In this document: positions 11,004-25,000 of the stretch, one piece after another
How the letters are laid out: the number at the start of each line of letters is the position of its first letter
How positions within the stretch are numbered: the stretch's first letter is position 1
NCBI GenBank assembly: GCA_022577435.1
Contig: JAKOON010000028.1
Span: 930,001 to 994,000 of the forward strand
Direction of reading: 5' to 3'
From: Embiotoca jacksoni
Lineage: Eukaryota; Chordata; Actinopteri; Embiotocidae
DNA: 64,000 bases
The notes under the pieces: model-generated
Seen by the model: the letters and a program-made list of their open reading frames with translations, nothing else
Databases searched by the model: none
Told to the model about the DNA's origin: nothing
Program-made: the position numbers and the translations under genes

Positions 11004-14000
11004 TCATTCCTCCAGGAGAGGAGTCCTCTCATCGGTCGGCCGAATGTCGTCTGCAGCCCTGAAAGTCAAACGTCAGAGTGAGTGTTGCACCTTATTTTGG
11101 TCCTTCTTAAAAGTGTTATCATGTCAATGGGAAGTCACCGGTTACCTCGGCTGCTGCTGTGGTCGACAGCAGAGAGAATACACGGCGAGGAGGAAGGCCT
11201 GAAGGACAGACAGGACGCGGCATCACACACACTGGATGAAAACACACGAAACGCCGCGGCGGCTGATACTTACACCGAGAAACGCCAACGCTCCCTGGAC
11301 CACCGCCGCCCACTCGAAGCTCAGATGTTGGGTGATGAGCCCCCCCATGATCGGACCGTAAAACATCCTTAAAAAAAACCAAAAAAAAAACCATGTCAAC
11401 ATTAAAACTCCAAAACATCACAGACCAGAGGACGGGAAGCGGACGTCTCCTGGGACTTACCCGGTGGACCAGACAGCACCGAACAGCCCTGACACCATCC
11501 CCAGGGTGCTCAGGCCCTCCTCAAAGCCATGTTCACTGCAACAACAGGACACGTGTTACTCCATGTTCATATTTAAAAAAAACAACAACAGGAGGTTGTG
11601 ACTGTGGAGCGACATGCAAAGCCACTCACTATGCACATGTGATGATCTCGGGGAACGTGGGGATGGCAGTCAGGCCCAGAGAAAACCCAATTAGGCCGAG
11701 CATGAGGACGAGCAGCCACAGCTGACTGCAGACGGAGAGGAGAGCGGGTTGATATCGTCAGGAGAAATATGTTAGTAACCGGCAGGGAGACACACGAGAC
11801 CTGCTGAGTAACACCTCCATTATATATAAGAAAAGTTACAGATTTATCCTGTTTGTGCCTCACTGAGGATCTCTGAACGAGCCTGATCGGTTCTTATTGG
11901 TCCCGAAAAAGAGAATTTAATTGTTTACTGTTGGAAGATAAAATATGTATTTTATATTATGAATGCTGCAAACTGCGGTATTTTTAAAAGTTCCACGGTC
12001 AGCATTTTTAAGAAATTAACTTTTACCACTTTTACATCTGTCCGGTAAATCCAAAGGAAGCAGGAGCCATCAGTTAGCTTAGCTTAGTATAACAACCACA
12101 AATAGGAGGCTCAGTTATATTGTGTTTTTTTCATCAATTTAAACAACGGTTTCATCAGAAACTGCTGGAGCAGCTTTAACCAATCAGATCCGACCACCGC
12201 TGCAGCTAAAACACTCAACTATACTTAGCCGCGCCCACCGGTCTCTGATTGGGCGAACTGTAATGTGAGCGGGGTTTCCAGACTGTGATCCCAGCAGGTG
12301 AGTGGCGACGCCCTCCCAGAGCCGTGATGTCACAGTGAGAGCAGTGTCTCCTCTGACACCTGTGACTTCGCCTCTTTCCTCTCCAAGCTGCCGCACACAC
12401 TCACCTCGGGACGTGAAGGAAGGGGGCGGGGCCGAGCAGACAGAAGGCGACCGCCGTGATGAGGCCTCCCGCCACCATGAAGCTGAACCTGACGGACTGG
12501 TGAGTGACGACACTCGGTTTAAAATCACGGAAGTACGACTCAAACGTGACGCTCGATGACCTTTGACACTCACAGGGTATTTATCGGCGAAGTAGCCCAT
12601 CACCGGGGAGCCCAGGCAGTATGGCAGCGACAGCCCCAGCATGATGAGGCCCACGTATCCCGCGGACAGACCGAACTGAGGCAGGGAAACATTTCATTCA
12701 CACACACACGGGAGAATCCTCTCTGAAGGGAATCAGCTTCACGATAAAGAGGTGAGTTTACCCTGTCGATGGCGAACAGGGACAGACTGGCGTCCAGGAA
12801 GCCCAGCCCGGCGCTCAGCGTGAAGATCACGTAGCAGATCAGGACGATCTTCCCGTGGGTGAGAAGGCGGAAGAAGGAGTCCTTGGACGGGTTGGCCTCT
12901 GAGCAGAGGGAAAAACGGGATGCAGGTCACAGGTACGAACCCGGAAAATCACAGACCGATTTTGTGGGCTTTAAATTGCCCTGAACGATCACAGATGTGT
13001 TGATATCCGAGTGCGTGTTTTTAAAGTTTGACAAACTTTGGGCAGAAAAAAAGGTGCACTGATGTCTGTAAACCCTTAAATGTAAAATATCTTTATTACG
13101 AGCGATTATCAGTCGATGAATCAGATATTTTGCACTTCTTAATGTCAGAAGTTCGATAAATTTTGGGCTCAACTGACTATAAACAAACGGCCTGTGTCGA
13201 CAGTTACCGACGGTCGGCAGGATGTAGATGTTGAAAGGAACCATGACCAGCAGTAAACACCCCAGAAGCATGAAGGGGACCTCGTATCCAAACGACTGAT
13301 AGAACCAGCCGCCCACCGGGGGGCCGAGGATGAGCCCAAGCCCCGTGAAGATCTCCAGACTCCCCTGAAACACGCAGAGGAGCGTTAAAACATGGACCAA
13401 CACACTTATGAACATGCTTCCTGCAGCCCGTGTGAATTATTTTCTCTTGACAAATACATAAAATGTCAGACTGTGAGGCCTCCTTTGTCTTCCCGTGACT
13501 CTAATATCTTAACAACGCACCACTCAGACGAGCTGCTCACCAAAACAGTCGCCACATTGTCCGGGAAGATTTTGGCTGTCATGGCAAAAGAGGAGGTCAT
13601 TGCACCGGCAAAGCCCACGGCATCGATGGAGCGCACCACAAAGCACAGAGTGATGAAGGTGGCGCCCGCAGGGGCCCGGTCCAGTAACCTGACCGGGACA
13701 CAGGGAGGGGAACAATCAGCTGACGGCAGGTTAGACAGGAAAGACTGAAGCAGAGGAGCTGCAACCTCAGAGGAAGACTTATTCAAATACAGACTATAAT
13801 TCTGTTTCAGTTCACAGATTGTATAAAAAAGTGTTCGTAGCTTCCAGGTATGAAAAATGAGGCCGATGCAGAAGTGCCTTAAAGCTACAATACCACTGAG
13901 TGCCACTAGAGGTCGGCTCCAAAAAGCCTCCGGCTCCATAGAGTCCCATTCAACTTCTCTCATCAAATACAAAGTGAATAAAATGTCTCCACCAGTTATC

Positions 14001-15788
14001 TCGGTGTTGTTAGCTGAAGTCGCTCCTTCTTATTAGTTTTCTGGAGGTCCATCTGAAAATAATCCCTCATTAATTATAAAATAAGCTTTAAAAAGATTCA
14101 ATCAGGTTACAGCTATCGGTGGGCGGGACGTGGTATCGTCAGGTTTTCCAATCAGATCGGTCAGATCCACCGCTGGCTCCTCACCCAGCTCGTCCAAATA
14201 TGGTCACTTCTGGTAACAATTTGTCTAAGAGTTTTTATTGGTTTTTGAATGTTCATGAAGTTCGACGGCGCCACAAATCATATTTTAGTCATGGAGAAAA
14301 TCTTCGTCATCTTAATAAGAGGACAAAATATTTCCAGGTTTTTCTATAAGGGACTTCAATGCTGTTCAGACAAACAGGTGTGACCCAGACAACATGAATA
14401 TAGATCATCTGAAACTTCTTGCACCTGTAATGCAGCAGCATCAGTGTGTCCCTTTCAGAAAGAGGAAACTGTACTGCAGTTGTATGAACAGTCTGACGTG
14501 TTCATCTTCACTGACAGATCAGAAACTCACCCGAACAGAACCGTACACACCGACGACACAAACAGCCCCATCACCAGCATGAACTTCGCTCCGATCTGGA
14601 CGATCTGATCCGAACAGGAGGGAGAGGTTCTGTAGCGGAGTAATCCCACCACACATGAAAATACCGACGTCTACTTACATATCGGCCCAGGATCAACGAA
14701 CCAATCAGGTTACAGACGGCGTAGCAGCCGAAGATGAGGCCGACCACCGTCTGACTGGCTCCTTTCTTCACCGCCTGTGGAGGGACGTTCATGGACATGA
14801 TCACGGTTCGGTGAATCAGTGAACTGAAGCCTCTGACAATGAAGAACGTTGATCTATTCTGAGGGGCCCTGACATCGTCAGGCCGTAGCTGGACTTCCTG
14901 TCCGGTCACTCTGCCCTCAGGGAGGCTGTCTGCTGTGAGCACATGATTCACCCTGTCCACTGCTGCTGACGGGGGTCCGATCACCCCCGCCGCCCCCCTA
15001 CCCCTGGTTAATTATTGATCACAGCCTCCATCAAACATAAGGGCCTCTTCACCCTCCGATCAGCTGCTGCACCCGCAGGCGATCAATAAATCACCATCAA
15101 AGACCGACATGCAGGAATGTATGAGGTGACGTTAAAAACATGATGACAGGAAGCAGTTAAATAAAAACAACTCCATTATTACTTTATAATTATTAGAACT
15201 TTTATAGGAACTTCTGCTCTCCATAAAACAAATAAACGATTCATATCATTATAGATTCATCTGTTTATCTATTTCTTATTTAATTGATGGACTGTTTGGA
15301 CTCCTAACAAAATGCCTGAGGAGCTGCTTGAAAAGTCACAACCAAAAGATATTTAGTTTATCAGCATGAAGGAAGCAGAAAACATTTTCAAAGCAGAACA
15401 GTCAATAAAGTGGAAAATGTCATGACTGAAGTGGCAGCAAAGGACCAAAGAAATAAACTAAATGACGTGTTTTATTTCTCCTGAATTCCGAGTTTTATTT
15501 CTGTTGTCTTTAATAAAACTCCTGCAGCCTGTTCTGTTCTGTGGCCCCTACATCTTACCTCTGAGGGGAAGAAGGGCCCCAGTATTGAGTAGCAGATCAT
15601 GGAGCTGAAGTTGACAGATGCCATGGAGATGAGGGTGAGCACTTGTTTCCTGGTCATCCTCTGAGGAGGAGGAGGAGGAAGATCGGCGGGTTCATCTGGG
15701 AACACGAACACAGAGGTAAAGATCATAAACAACTTCTGATCGTCTGATAGTAATGTCCCAAAGGTCACCCACCTGTCTGCGGCTCCAT
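11004..15788 (-). CDS. slc18b1: Vesicular polyamine transporter, SLC18B1 orthologue, 14 exons
   Basis: A major facilitator superfamily antiporter of the vesicular amine family; the mammalian protein loads polyamines into secretory vesicles. Exons, 5' to 3' on the minus strand: 15788-15773, 15695-15559, 14774-14679, 14604-14531, 13688-13541, 13364-13208, 12898-12762, 12675-12574, 12496-12405, 11725-11630, 11535-11461, 11367-11274, 11198-11146, 11058-11004. All phases join to give 443 residues (human 456). Exon 2 reads QVLTLISMASVNFSSMICYS, the first transmembrane segment. GLGLILGPPVGGWFYQSFGY is the conserved motif around the fifth helix. About twelve hydrophobic segments are visible. The cytosolic tail ends ERTPLLEE, matching the human ERTTLL region, which is why a 14th exon was accepted instead of stopping at the in-frame TAA at 11144. 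Confidence 0.93.
13845..14040 (-). repeat. Dispersed repeat copy in slc18b1 intron
   Basis: Read on the minus strand, it contains GGAGCGACTTCAGCTAACAA, CCGAGATAACTGGTGG, and then GTAGCTTTAAGGCACTTCTG. The same phrases occur on the plus strand at about 27028-27155 inside tulp4 intron 1. This is an interspersed fish repeat of a family I cannot name. No coding potential is seen. Confidence 0.65.
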
Positions 15789-16060
15789 GTCTTAATGTGG
15801 AGGTTTTTTTTTTTTGGTTTCCGGTGTTCAGATGAGCGCTGCAGACATACCGACACGCGGACACACGAAGCGGGGAGACGCGGACCGCGGACACACGGAC
15901 GGAGTGTCTTGACAGCTTCTGTGCAGCGGCAGCAAACTTCAGCCTCGAGCAGCGCAGCGCAGAGCCGCGTGAGTGTTTCTTCAGCGATGTTTATGGTCTA
16001 AGCACAGGAACTGATCCCCGCCTCCAAAATAAAGCTCCACTTCCGGTGAAGTTTAATCAC
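15789..16060 (-). promoter_or_regulatory. Promoter and 5' UTR region of slc18b1
   Basis: Immediately upstream of the minus-strand start codon the sequence is CpG-rich (around 15850-15970). An ETS-type CTTCCGG motif lies near 16032. No TATA box is evident. Transcription start sites cannot be fixed from sequence alone. Confidence 0.45.
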
Positions 16061-16431
16061 AACTCTACGACTGAGATATATTTATTTAAAATATTTAGTT
16101 TGGCTAAATACTAAAATTGCCAACACTGTTTGCTTTTAAATAATATTAAACGATAGTTTATATGGAGCATCCCTCACTTTAACTCGAAAACAAAAAGCTG
16201 CTCATGATCAAATTTAAAACTTCAGCCCTCAGCACCACAGCTCTCAGGTCAAAGTAAACAACCTCAGGCTTTCACTTTTAAAATACAATAAGTCTAATTT
16301 TCCTTTTCATCAGGCCACAGGAAGATCCGAAAACTGCAGCAGTCAGTGACTCTGATGTCACTGAACTGTGGTGTATATAATCCTACATCAGTAATCATTT
16401 GAATAATAATAATGATGATGATGATAATATT

Positions 16432-16464
<33 letters not shown>

Positions 16465-17390
16465 CGAAATGCAGCTCCAAGTGCTTTACACCAAGAAAAT
16501 CGCATTTCACATAAAAACAGATATAAAGGAACATAAAAACATTTTAAAATGTAATTTAAAAACATTAAAAAAGATAAAATGCATAAGAACAGTTACAAAC
16601 TAAACACATGAAAAGACATTAATAAAAAAGAATAGATATAAAATATAGAGTAAAACAAAAATAAATAAAAGAATTGTGATAAAAATTTGAATACGAAAGC
16701 ATCACTCTGATCTTGCTGATCCACAGTTTTCAAATAATGAAATGTCTGTAATGAAACTGAAAGTGATTTAAAGTGCTCTTCCAGAAAATAATGGCATCCG
16801 GTAGAAAGAGTCAGTGACCTTGAAAATCTGTAAACAATGGTGGAAGTTAATTAAATAAGAAATCTAGTGGATCTCAAGTCATGACACAAGATGAGGTTAT
16901 TTTTAGTTATAAAAAGCGGAAATCCTCAGTGATTCAGGCAGAGATCATTTCCATGGAAACCAACCCTCAGGTTGATTATTTTTTTTATCTACAGTAAATC
17001 TTTGCATTGAACTGATTGTATTTTTGTCTCACTTGTTTTGAATTTACTAAAAATATATACCAGTTGTTGAAGAATCTACCGGCCCAACTGATGTTTTTAT
17101 TTATTTAAATTAATGATATTTAATCATATTATGAGTAATATTTGTTGTTTTATCATTATTTGTGTCTTACTATTGTCTTATGTTTTTGACACTGATATAA
17201 CTGGTTAAAGACGACCGTCTTCACAAAATTACATACAGAGTACAGAAGTAATGAAAATAATAATTAAAATGACATATTCTCTCACATTTTTCCAATTTAT
17301 TGATAAAATTCATTTTTTGCACTAAAACTCACTGCAGGATGAGGCGTGTATAAAAGAGCTGAACTAAAAAAAGATAAAGAACGAGAGAAC
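16061..17390. other. Intergenic spacer between slc18b1 and tulp4
   Basis: AT-rich, with no exon recognised on either strand. A trinucleotide run of AAT/ATG type (16398-16463) precedes a retroelement-like tail with the phrase CAGCTCCAAGTGCTTTACA. The remainder (16690-17390) is low-complexity AT sequence with no motif I can support. Confidence 0.5.
16398..16690. repeat. AAT microsatellite plus retroelement-like tail
   Basis: AAT/ATG trinucleotides run directly into GCAGCTCCAAGTGCTTTACA and then A-rich sequence. A related phrase, CAGTTCAAAGTGCTTTACAG, is present near 60416 in a syne1 intron. The shared phrase indicates the same class of fish dispersed repeat. Confidence 0.5.
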
Positions 17391-17407
17391 CGTTTGGAAC
17401 AATAGAT

Positions 17408-17413
17408 TTTATT
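17408..17413 (-). terminator. Candidate polyadenylation signal of tulp4
   Basis: TTTATT on the plus strand is AATAAA on the minus strand. It would give tulp4 a 3' UTR of about 1.5 kb (18930 down to about 17390). That interval contains no other gene. Other AT-rich hexamers exist in the UTR, so the choice is tentative. Confidence 0.4.
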
Positions 17414-18930
17414 TCCGTTTCGGCCCCCCTACAGGTCTCTGTAAATCTACGGTCATATCAACGTGGTTTCCATCACAAAATAAGAGAAAAAGAATCAGCC
17501 AGCAAACTATTGGTTCGGCAGTATTGCTGACAGATGGCACACACACACTGAATGAAAACCTCCCCCGCAGCTTCTTTTAGAATACTTTCTGGTTAAAATA
17601 ATCTTCTAAAAACAAATGACAAATGTCTGGACATTATCACATTTGTTTCTTTTATACAGTAGCACCAGATTTACATGAATCTCACTGCGACTGACGGTTA
17701 ATAACTTCCTGCTCTCAGTCTTTTTTTCAACATCGAAGAACTCTTGGCACCATGAAGAAAAGCAAAAGGTGAAGTGCAGAATCACTGAGATGAACAACAG
17801 ATAAGCACTTTTTTTTTTTCTCGAAGCATATCATGATGTCAGGTCACTCACTAAATACTGCAGCAGCGTGGTTTCTTTTTGCAAGCACAACATCAGCTCT
17901 AAGTAGGAAGCATTATTGCACACAAGCTCTATCTATCTACCTATCGAAAGCAGCACTGGTTTCCAAAGAGGCAAACTACTGTACTTCACATTCAAAATGC
18001 AGATTTCAAGTAGCGTCATAATAAACGATGAGAAGAAAACTGAGTGAGTGATGTGAAGATCTTTACTGTGTGAAATGATTCTGACTTTATTTCCTCCCCC
18101 TGACTTCCCCTTCAGATAAAAACTACATTTCCCCTCAGACACTTTCAGCCTCTGCAGAGGAGCTTCCAACTGAAACTGGGACAAAGAACACTGTTTGACA
18201 GTTTAAATTTCCAAACGGAAACCGAAAACAGGGTGTCAGGTTTTAAACGGCTCTGCAGAAGGATTTGCGGTCGACTGAATATGATTCACGACGTTCATTT
18301 CACCACTTCATAGAAGTAACATGGATAGAAAATATACAAACTGTGGTGAACTGCACTCAGCTCTTCGAAATCAATATATTCCTCTATTGCATGTTCAGCA
18401 ATTTGAACACAATGTGAGACGACTGAACTAAAAATATAACCACTGAACAAATGAGATATTAAAGACACAAATAAAGGTTGTTAAATAGCAATAACAAGGA
18501 GTTTAACACTAGTAATAAAACTGTATAATTCTGTAATAATGAATAGTTAAAATAGTGCAGTAAGGTATGGCTTCATGAAAATATATCATCAGTTTTGAAT
18601 GCCACTGTACTTTCATGTGTTTGCCATGTTTATAGATTTTATAAACACCACAAATCTAAATCAATTTATAATAAAGAGGGGGTAGATATCTTTGGCACTA
18701 ATTCTCCAGGCTGCTTTAAAATCTTTTTTATTCTCATAAATAATATCTCAATAATGATAATAATAATAACAAATCATCTTGACTACATTCAAATACATGA
18801 ACTATAAATGATGGACTGACTGATAAAGCTTCCATCTACACGTGACTTTGTCCTCAACACACTGATTGTAAATGATCTGCATGTCCGAGACTGGTGGTGA
18901 ATTAATGTACAACAACATTGAAGGACCGTC

Positions 18931-21900
18931 TCACTTCAGCCGCTGAGTCACGTTGGCCAGGGCGACGGCAAACGCCTGCACAGCCGAGAAAGGATACTGG
19001 AAATCCAGGATGTAGGCGTTGCCATCGATTCGCCCAAACTGCATCACCTGAAAACACAGAAGAAGAAGAAGAAGAAGAAGAAGAAAAAGACGTGTCAAAG
19101 AGGATGAGGTCGTCAGTTTGTACCTGACAGTCCAACGAACAGCAGAACACCTGAAGACCTGGAACCAGAGAGCTGGTGGTTTACCTGTCGACCATCCAGC
19201 TCTATCTGGAAGTTCTTGGCCGACTCCTGGGTGACTCGCCCTCCAAAGTCCAGCTGGTAGACCTGGGTGGCTTCGTTCCACAGCGGCTGCTTGTTGGCCA
19301 TCACATAGACGAACCCTTGGCTGCCCAAGCTGCGGTCCTCTCTCTCGTTGGCTTTGCGGCACTTTATCTCCTCCAGTTCGCTCGCCATGCGCAGGCTCCG
19401 CTTGTTCTTCCAGCTCTTCTTGCTGCTCTGGTTCTGGTTCATGAGCTCGTCGCCGCTGATGAACAGCTCCGGTTCGCTCTCCGAGCTGTCCTGGAACTCG
19501 TTCGTGGTCCTGCTCATTTTCTTTGTTTTGTTGACTTGCTCTCTCTGGCCTTTGGGCTTCTTCTTCTCTCGGCTGCTGAGCCTGGGGCTGGAGATGAGTG
19601 TGTTGAAGTCGGAGAGTGCGCGGCCCTCCTTCCTAGACTTGCCCTCGGAGACGGTAGGCATGTTGGCCTCCTCCGCCCGGCTGTCCAGCCTCTTGCGGCT
19701 CTTCTTGTTGAAGCGCTCGGACTCCTGCGGCACCGGGCTTTCGTTCAGGGATGATGGCTCCGGGAAGTTGTTGGCAGACTCTGCTAGATCTTCTGTGGCA
19801 CTTTTAGATGGTGGCAACTCAGTAGGTGGCGGAGGAGGTGGGAGGGGAGGCGGTGGAGGTGGTGCAGTTGGAGGAGGTGGGGAGAGGATCGGCTTCTCCA
19901 GGATCTGATGAGTTTTGGTGGGGAGGGGGGGTGCCGGAGGGTCCTGCATGGGTGGTGGGCAAGGGTAAGGGTTCCAGGGGTGCAAGCTGACGGGGTGCAG
20001 CTGGAGCCCGGCACAGGAGCTCGCTCCCGGGTACAGCGGAGGCAGCGGGCAGCAGGCCAGGTTGGCCAGGTTTGGAGGGTAGCCTGGTGGCAGCACCAAG
20101 TTGGGGTCCTGTTGGGCAAAAGGAACCGAAGTGACCACCTCGTTTGGTGGAGGGTTCTGTAAGGTCTGAAGTGGGGGTCTGCTGTGACTCACACCCGGAG
20201 GAAACGGCGACAGGGATATCTGGTAACCCGATGGGAATGTCAACGTGCTCGTGCTCGGACTGGAGGGAGGTTTAGTCGTGAGGACAAAAGGAAGCCGGGT
20301 CACGTCCAGGTGCTGCGCCTGACTAATAATGAGAGGAGGTGGTTTGTGAGGTCCGGGTGGAGGAGCCAACATTGTTTGTTCTGGGGTGAGCCAGAACTCC
20401 TCGGTGGTGGAGGTGTCCCACTGGTAAGGCGGAGGGCGTTTTACTGTCAGACTGACATCACCGAGAGTCAGCTGACGCACTGACTTCTCCAGGTGACACT
20501 GCTGATTCAACGTCTCGTCCTCGGTGAAGGCCGAGTTGACGTACACGGTTCTGTCGCGGCTGTTATCGACAGCTCCCAGCAGGCTGTAGGAGGACTGGGA
20601 GGCCAGAGGCGAGGTACTCTTGGAGTGCACTATAATGGTGCTGTGATGTGCACCTTTCCCAGGAGGGAAGTCCTGCCTCACCACGGTGCCACCTGCAATC
20701 CCGCTGCTCATTGTGCCACCTCCACTGACGCTGACGCTGGTGCTGCTGCTGTTACTGCTGCACTGTGTGCAAGTGTACAAGGCAGTGGGCACCCTCTGCT
20801 GGTAGGAAAGTGCAAGTGCACTGTTCATTTTGGCCTTGGTGGGAAGGGTTCTGGAGCTCTCCATCATCTGGGGTACTTTGAGGCCCACTTCCCTGCGATC
20901 GCGTCGTAGAGTGGCGTGAATAAGACTGCTGTCGATCCTCTGAGGAGGGGGAAGTGTAGCAGTGACTTGATTGGCTGGATCGGGGTAAGGAGGAGGGTCT
21001 CCACTTGGTATGGAATATCGAGGGACAGACAGACGACTTAATGTTGCTGAGCTGTATGGAAGTTGAATTTTCTTATTCTCTGAGGAGGTGACTTTGAGCG
21101 TGGCTGAGCCTCCGATGCCGTGGACAGCGTATGTGTTCTGGTTGCGAATGAGGCGCCTGCGTGGCCGACACACCTCCTCCACATTGCCACTGCTGTCAAA
21201 GGTCGTGATCCTTTCGTACCCCAGAGGTGTTGGGTACTGTAAAGTGACAGGATGGAGCAGGAATTCATCCTTCTTCAGGCAGGGGTCAGGCGCCAGGACA
21301 CTTGGGCTGTCGCAGTTTGTGACGAGAGTTTGAGGAGCGGCGGCGGCTGTAGCTGCTGCTGCAGACACCACAGTCCCCGGGTACGGAGGAGGAGGATTCA
21401 CCTTCCTCATCTGTATCTCCATAGACCCGTCGGTGTCACTAAAGGAGGGAGGTAAAATCCGCGGCAGGCTCGGCTTCAGAGTGTGTCCGTGCTCCCCCCT
21501 GTTGTCAGTGGTGGGAGGCAGCATCTGAGGCAGGATATGAATCTGCTGCAGGGAAATGGTCGGGTATCCGGTTGGAGGAGGCGGCAGTGTCATCTGCATT
21601 TTCAGCTGCTGCTGCATCTGTTGGTGCTGCCGCTGCATCTGCTGATGCTGCTGCTGGATCTGTTGGTGCTGCTGCTGGAGCTGCTGCTGCTGCTGCCTCA
21701 TCTCCTGGATCTGTTGCCGGATTTGCTGCTGCTGCTGCTGCATTTGCTGCTGCTGCTGCTGCATCTGTTCGTGCTGCATCTGCATCTGTTGCTGCTGCTG
21801 CTGGATTTGGTGTTGGTGCTGAAAATGTTGGTTGGTCACTTGTTGAGTTGGTTGAATTTGTTGGTGTTGCTGAACCTGGTGTTGCTGCTGCTGATGCAGT

Positions 21901-22058
21901 GTCTGCTGGTGGTGCAGCTGCTGCAGCTGCTGCTGCAGCTGCTGTGTTTGGGCCTGATGTTGCTGCAGCTGCTGCTGCTGCTGCTGCAGCTGCTGTGTTT
22001 GGGCTTGATGATGCTGCAGCTGCTGGAGCTGCTGTGTTTGGGCCTGATGATGCTGCAG

Positions 22059-22098
<40 letters not shown>

Positions 22099-25000
22099 AG
22101 CTGTGATTGGGCCTGATGATGGTGCAGTTGTTGCTGCTGCTGCTGTGATTGGGCCTGATGATGGTGCAGCTGCTGTTGCTGCTGCTGTGATTGGGCCTGA
22201 TGATGGTGCAGCTGCTGCTGCTGTTGTTGATGATGATGCAGTTTCTGCTGCTGCTGTGTCTGCATTTGTTGTGACTGTTTAGTTGGCGGCTGGCGAGGCT
22301 GCTGTGAATGAGACCGCTGTGGGTGAGGCTGCGGTGGGAGATGGTGAGGGGGAGGAGGAGGAGGAGGGAGAGTACCAGGGAGAAGAGGACCCATTTCCAA
22401 CCCGTTGAAAATGACCTGACCGGGGTTTGAGTATCTCGTTGGCACCGGGTACGGCGTTGCCACTGCATCTTGGCCGTGATCGGTGACGGGGGCCGATGCT
22501 GCTGCTGCTGTGGCAGTGGCTGTCGGATTGGTCAGGACGTCGAGTTGAATATTCTGATTGGCCAGAAGAGACTGGACCAGGCCGATACTCTGAGTCGGGG
22601 ACATGGCCTGAGCCGGGCTGTGGATGGGAGCGATGGGAATGTTGACTGTACAAGGAGGATTGTCTCCTGCCACTCCGGACGGCCCCATCACTATAAAAAA
22701 AAAAACACAGAGAAGAAGTCACTTCTGTATGGACACAAACACCCAATTCTTAAAATGTTTCAACTACTATGCTTCCCTTCCTACCTGGTAAGTCGTCCTC
22801 ATCCTCACTGAACACGTTGGGGTTGAACACGGGCAGGCTCATGAAGTCATGGGAAATCTTTCGCACCTCTGGAAGGTAGATTGTCATCTGTCTCGGTTGC
22901 AAATGAAGCAAACTGGTCTTATAGATGACTGGAAGAGAAGAAAACACATGTAGTTGTCATGGTTCTGGTCTCTCTGCTTCTCCATGTCCTTAGTCTCCTG
23001 CCTGGACTTTTGTGTTTTGTTCTACTTCCTGGACCTCCAGTTTTTTCTCTCCTGCCTCTGTCATGGCGATAGTAACATGTCTGAGTGTTTTTTGGGAGAG
23101 TTACCTGCACCAAGGTTGGTGGGCAGGAAAGAAGCAAGTCCAACAATTTTGAACTTTGTCCCCCAAATGTTCGATGTGACCTGTGCCAGGTAATTGTGCT
23201 GTGAAACCAGAAATGGAAGAAGCACATTAAAAAAAATCATCAGGTATCAAGGAAAACACACAATGTCATTTTATTGTGAAAAATCCAGTACAGGAAGTAT
23301 CACTAGCTCATCGCTACCTCTGAGATCCCATCCATAGAAAACTCTCGACGTGTCAGACTCGGCGATCGAACTGGAGGCTTCTTTGTTGGTAGCCGTGGTG
23401 ACCGTTGGCCTTCCTGATTGGCACGTGAAAGCTTGGGGGATTTTCTCGACTCCATGTTCAACCTTTGAAACAAATTTTACAGCCAGTCATGAACTCAACT
23501 GGTGGAACAAACACATCTTGTAGAAAAGTGGATTTATAACATTTGTGGCGTTCAGGTGACCTGTTCCCTCGGGTCAACTTTGGTGACTTCTTCCCGACCC
23601 ACTCATCGCTCAGCTCGATGTCGCTGGAGTCGGAGCAGTTACAGCTGTCGGTGTACGAGATCATGGGGTTCACGCACACCTCCTCTGAAAGAACAAAACC
23701 AGAAGGCACACTGTGTAACAGACACTTTAAGGAAGTTTGGGAATCAGGCTAGATGCGACCGCAGTGCAGCTCGTGGCAGAGGCTACCTTAGAGGTGAACG
23801 ATGGTAGCACGGATATACACGTAAAACAGGACGACCCCGGGCAGGTCTGTTGTCCCGCCCCGCTGATGATGTCACTCACAGGCCTCACTGTGAACAGTTT
23901 CTGCTGAAACTACTGAAGAAATCCTCTGAACACCTTTGGTCGAAGGTTCAAACCCACCTGCCTTGCCGTCAGTTTTCGGATCCATGATGACGAACTCGGG
24001 CCGAAGTTTACTGATGCGCCTTCCTTTGAGGATGGGCACTAGCCCTCCTAAATACTCCAGGTACAGAGTGTAGCAGGGTCCGCCTGCCTCGGGACTGTCC
24101 TCCGCCCGCTTCATGGTGCAGTGCAGCCTTTCGTTCCCAGCTGTCGGGTAGCTGACGAAGTCCCGGATGTTGTTGGGGTCAGGGATTGGGGGCTAGAACA
24201 AAGGCAGGAAACGAGAATCGAGTGAAAACACGTCAGCAGTTCTGTTGTCAGAAACAGTCCGCCTGTCTCTGCAGGGATTGACACAGCGTGACGGAGGGAA
24301 CGAAAGCGGTCCACCTTATCACCTGACCATCTGCTGCACCAAACCAGACCTGAGCGGGCTGCGCTCATCAAACTTTAATACCTTGATGGTGGGAATGAAA
24401 GCGGTGGTGACGTAAGAGCAGAGCAGCGAGGGCATGTTCAGTTTTCCCACGTCTTTCTCCTCCCGCAGGGCGCTGGCGATGCCCTGCTGGCACAGCAGTT
24501 GGAGGCTTGCCACTCGGTGCTCCACTCGCACCACGTAGAGCGCCGGTCCACACGCAAGGAACAAGCGGGAGTCTCTGTGCCCCCAACAGATGGTGGTGAT
24601 GGGCCTCTGAAAAACAGACATCCAAGAACAGTTCCTTTAGTCCTCAGTACTGGTCTGCACCCATTTCTATAAATATTTCTCTGAATCTGTCAGCTTTTTA
24701 TTCAAGTACTTCATTCTGAAGCTTTTGTTTTGAAAAGAATATGTAGACCATAGAAATGTAGGCTGTTGCCCAACAATGAAATGCTGGGTTTCCCAAGAAA
24801 GACCATTTAGTTTGATGAAAATCAGCTCGAAGCCTCAACAGATATCTTCATCAGGAGGATTTACCGACCTGTGCCGGTGTCTCCAAAGTGTAGATGTGTT
24901 CTCCCTGGACGTTATAGAACTTAACCAAGGCGTTCCTCATGATGGACGCGCAGGCAGACTCCGCAGGAAGTCCGTGTCTCTCCATGCCGGCCACAGCTAG

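Noticed and set aside
11142..11144. TAA stop ending slc18b1 in exon 13
   Set aside because: A GTAACC donor just before it joins to 11058 in phase and restores the conserved ERTxLL tail, so this stop is probably intronic.
21483..22282. Long plus-strand frames rich in Leu or Ala
   Set aside because: They are reverse-strand readings of the tulp4 CAG/CAA repeat and have no splice or start support.
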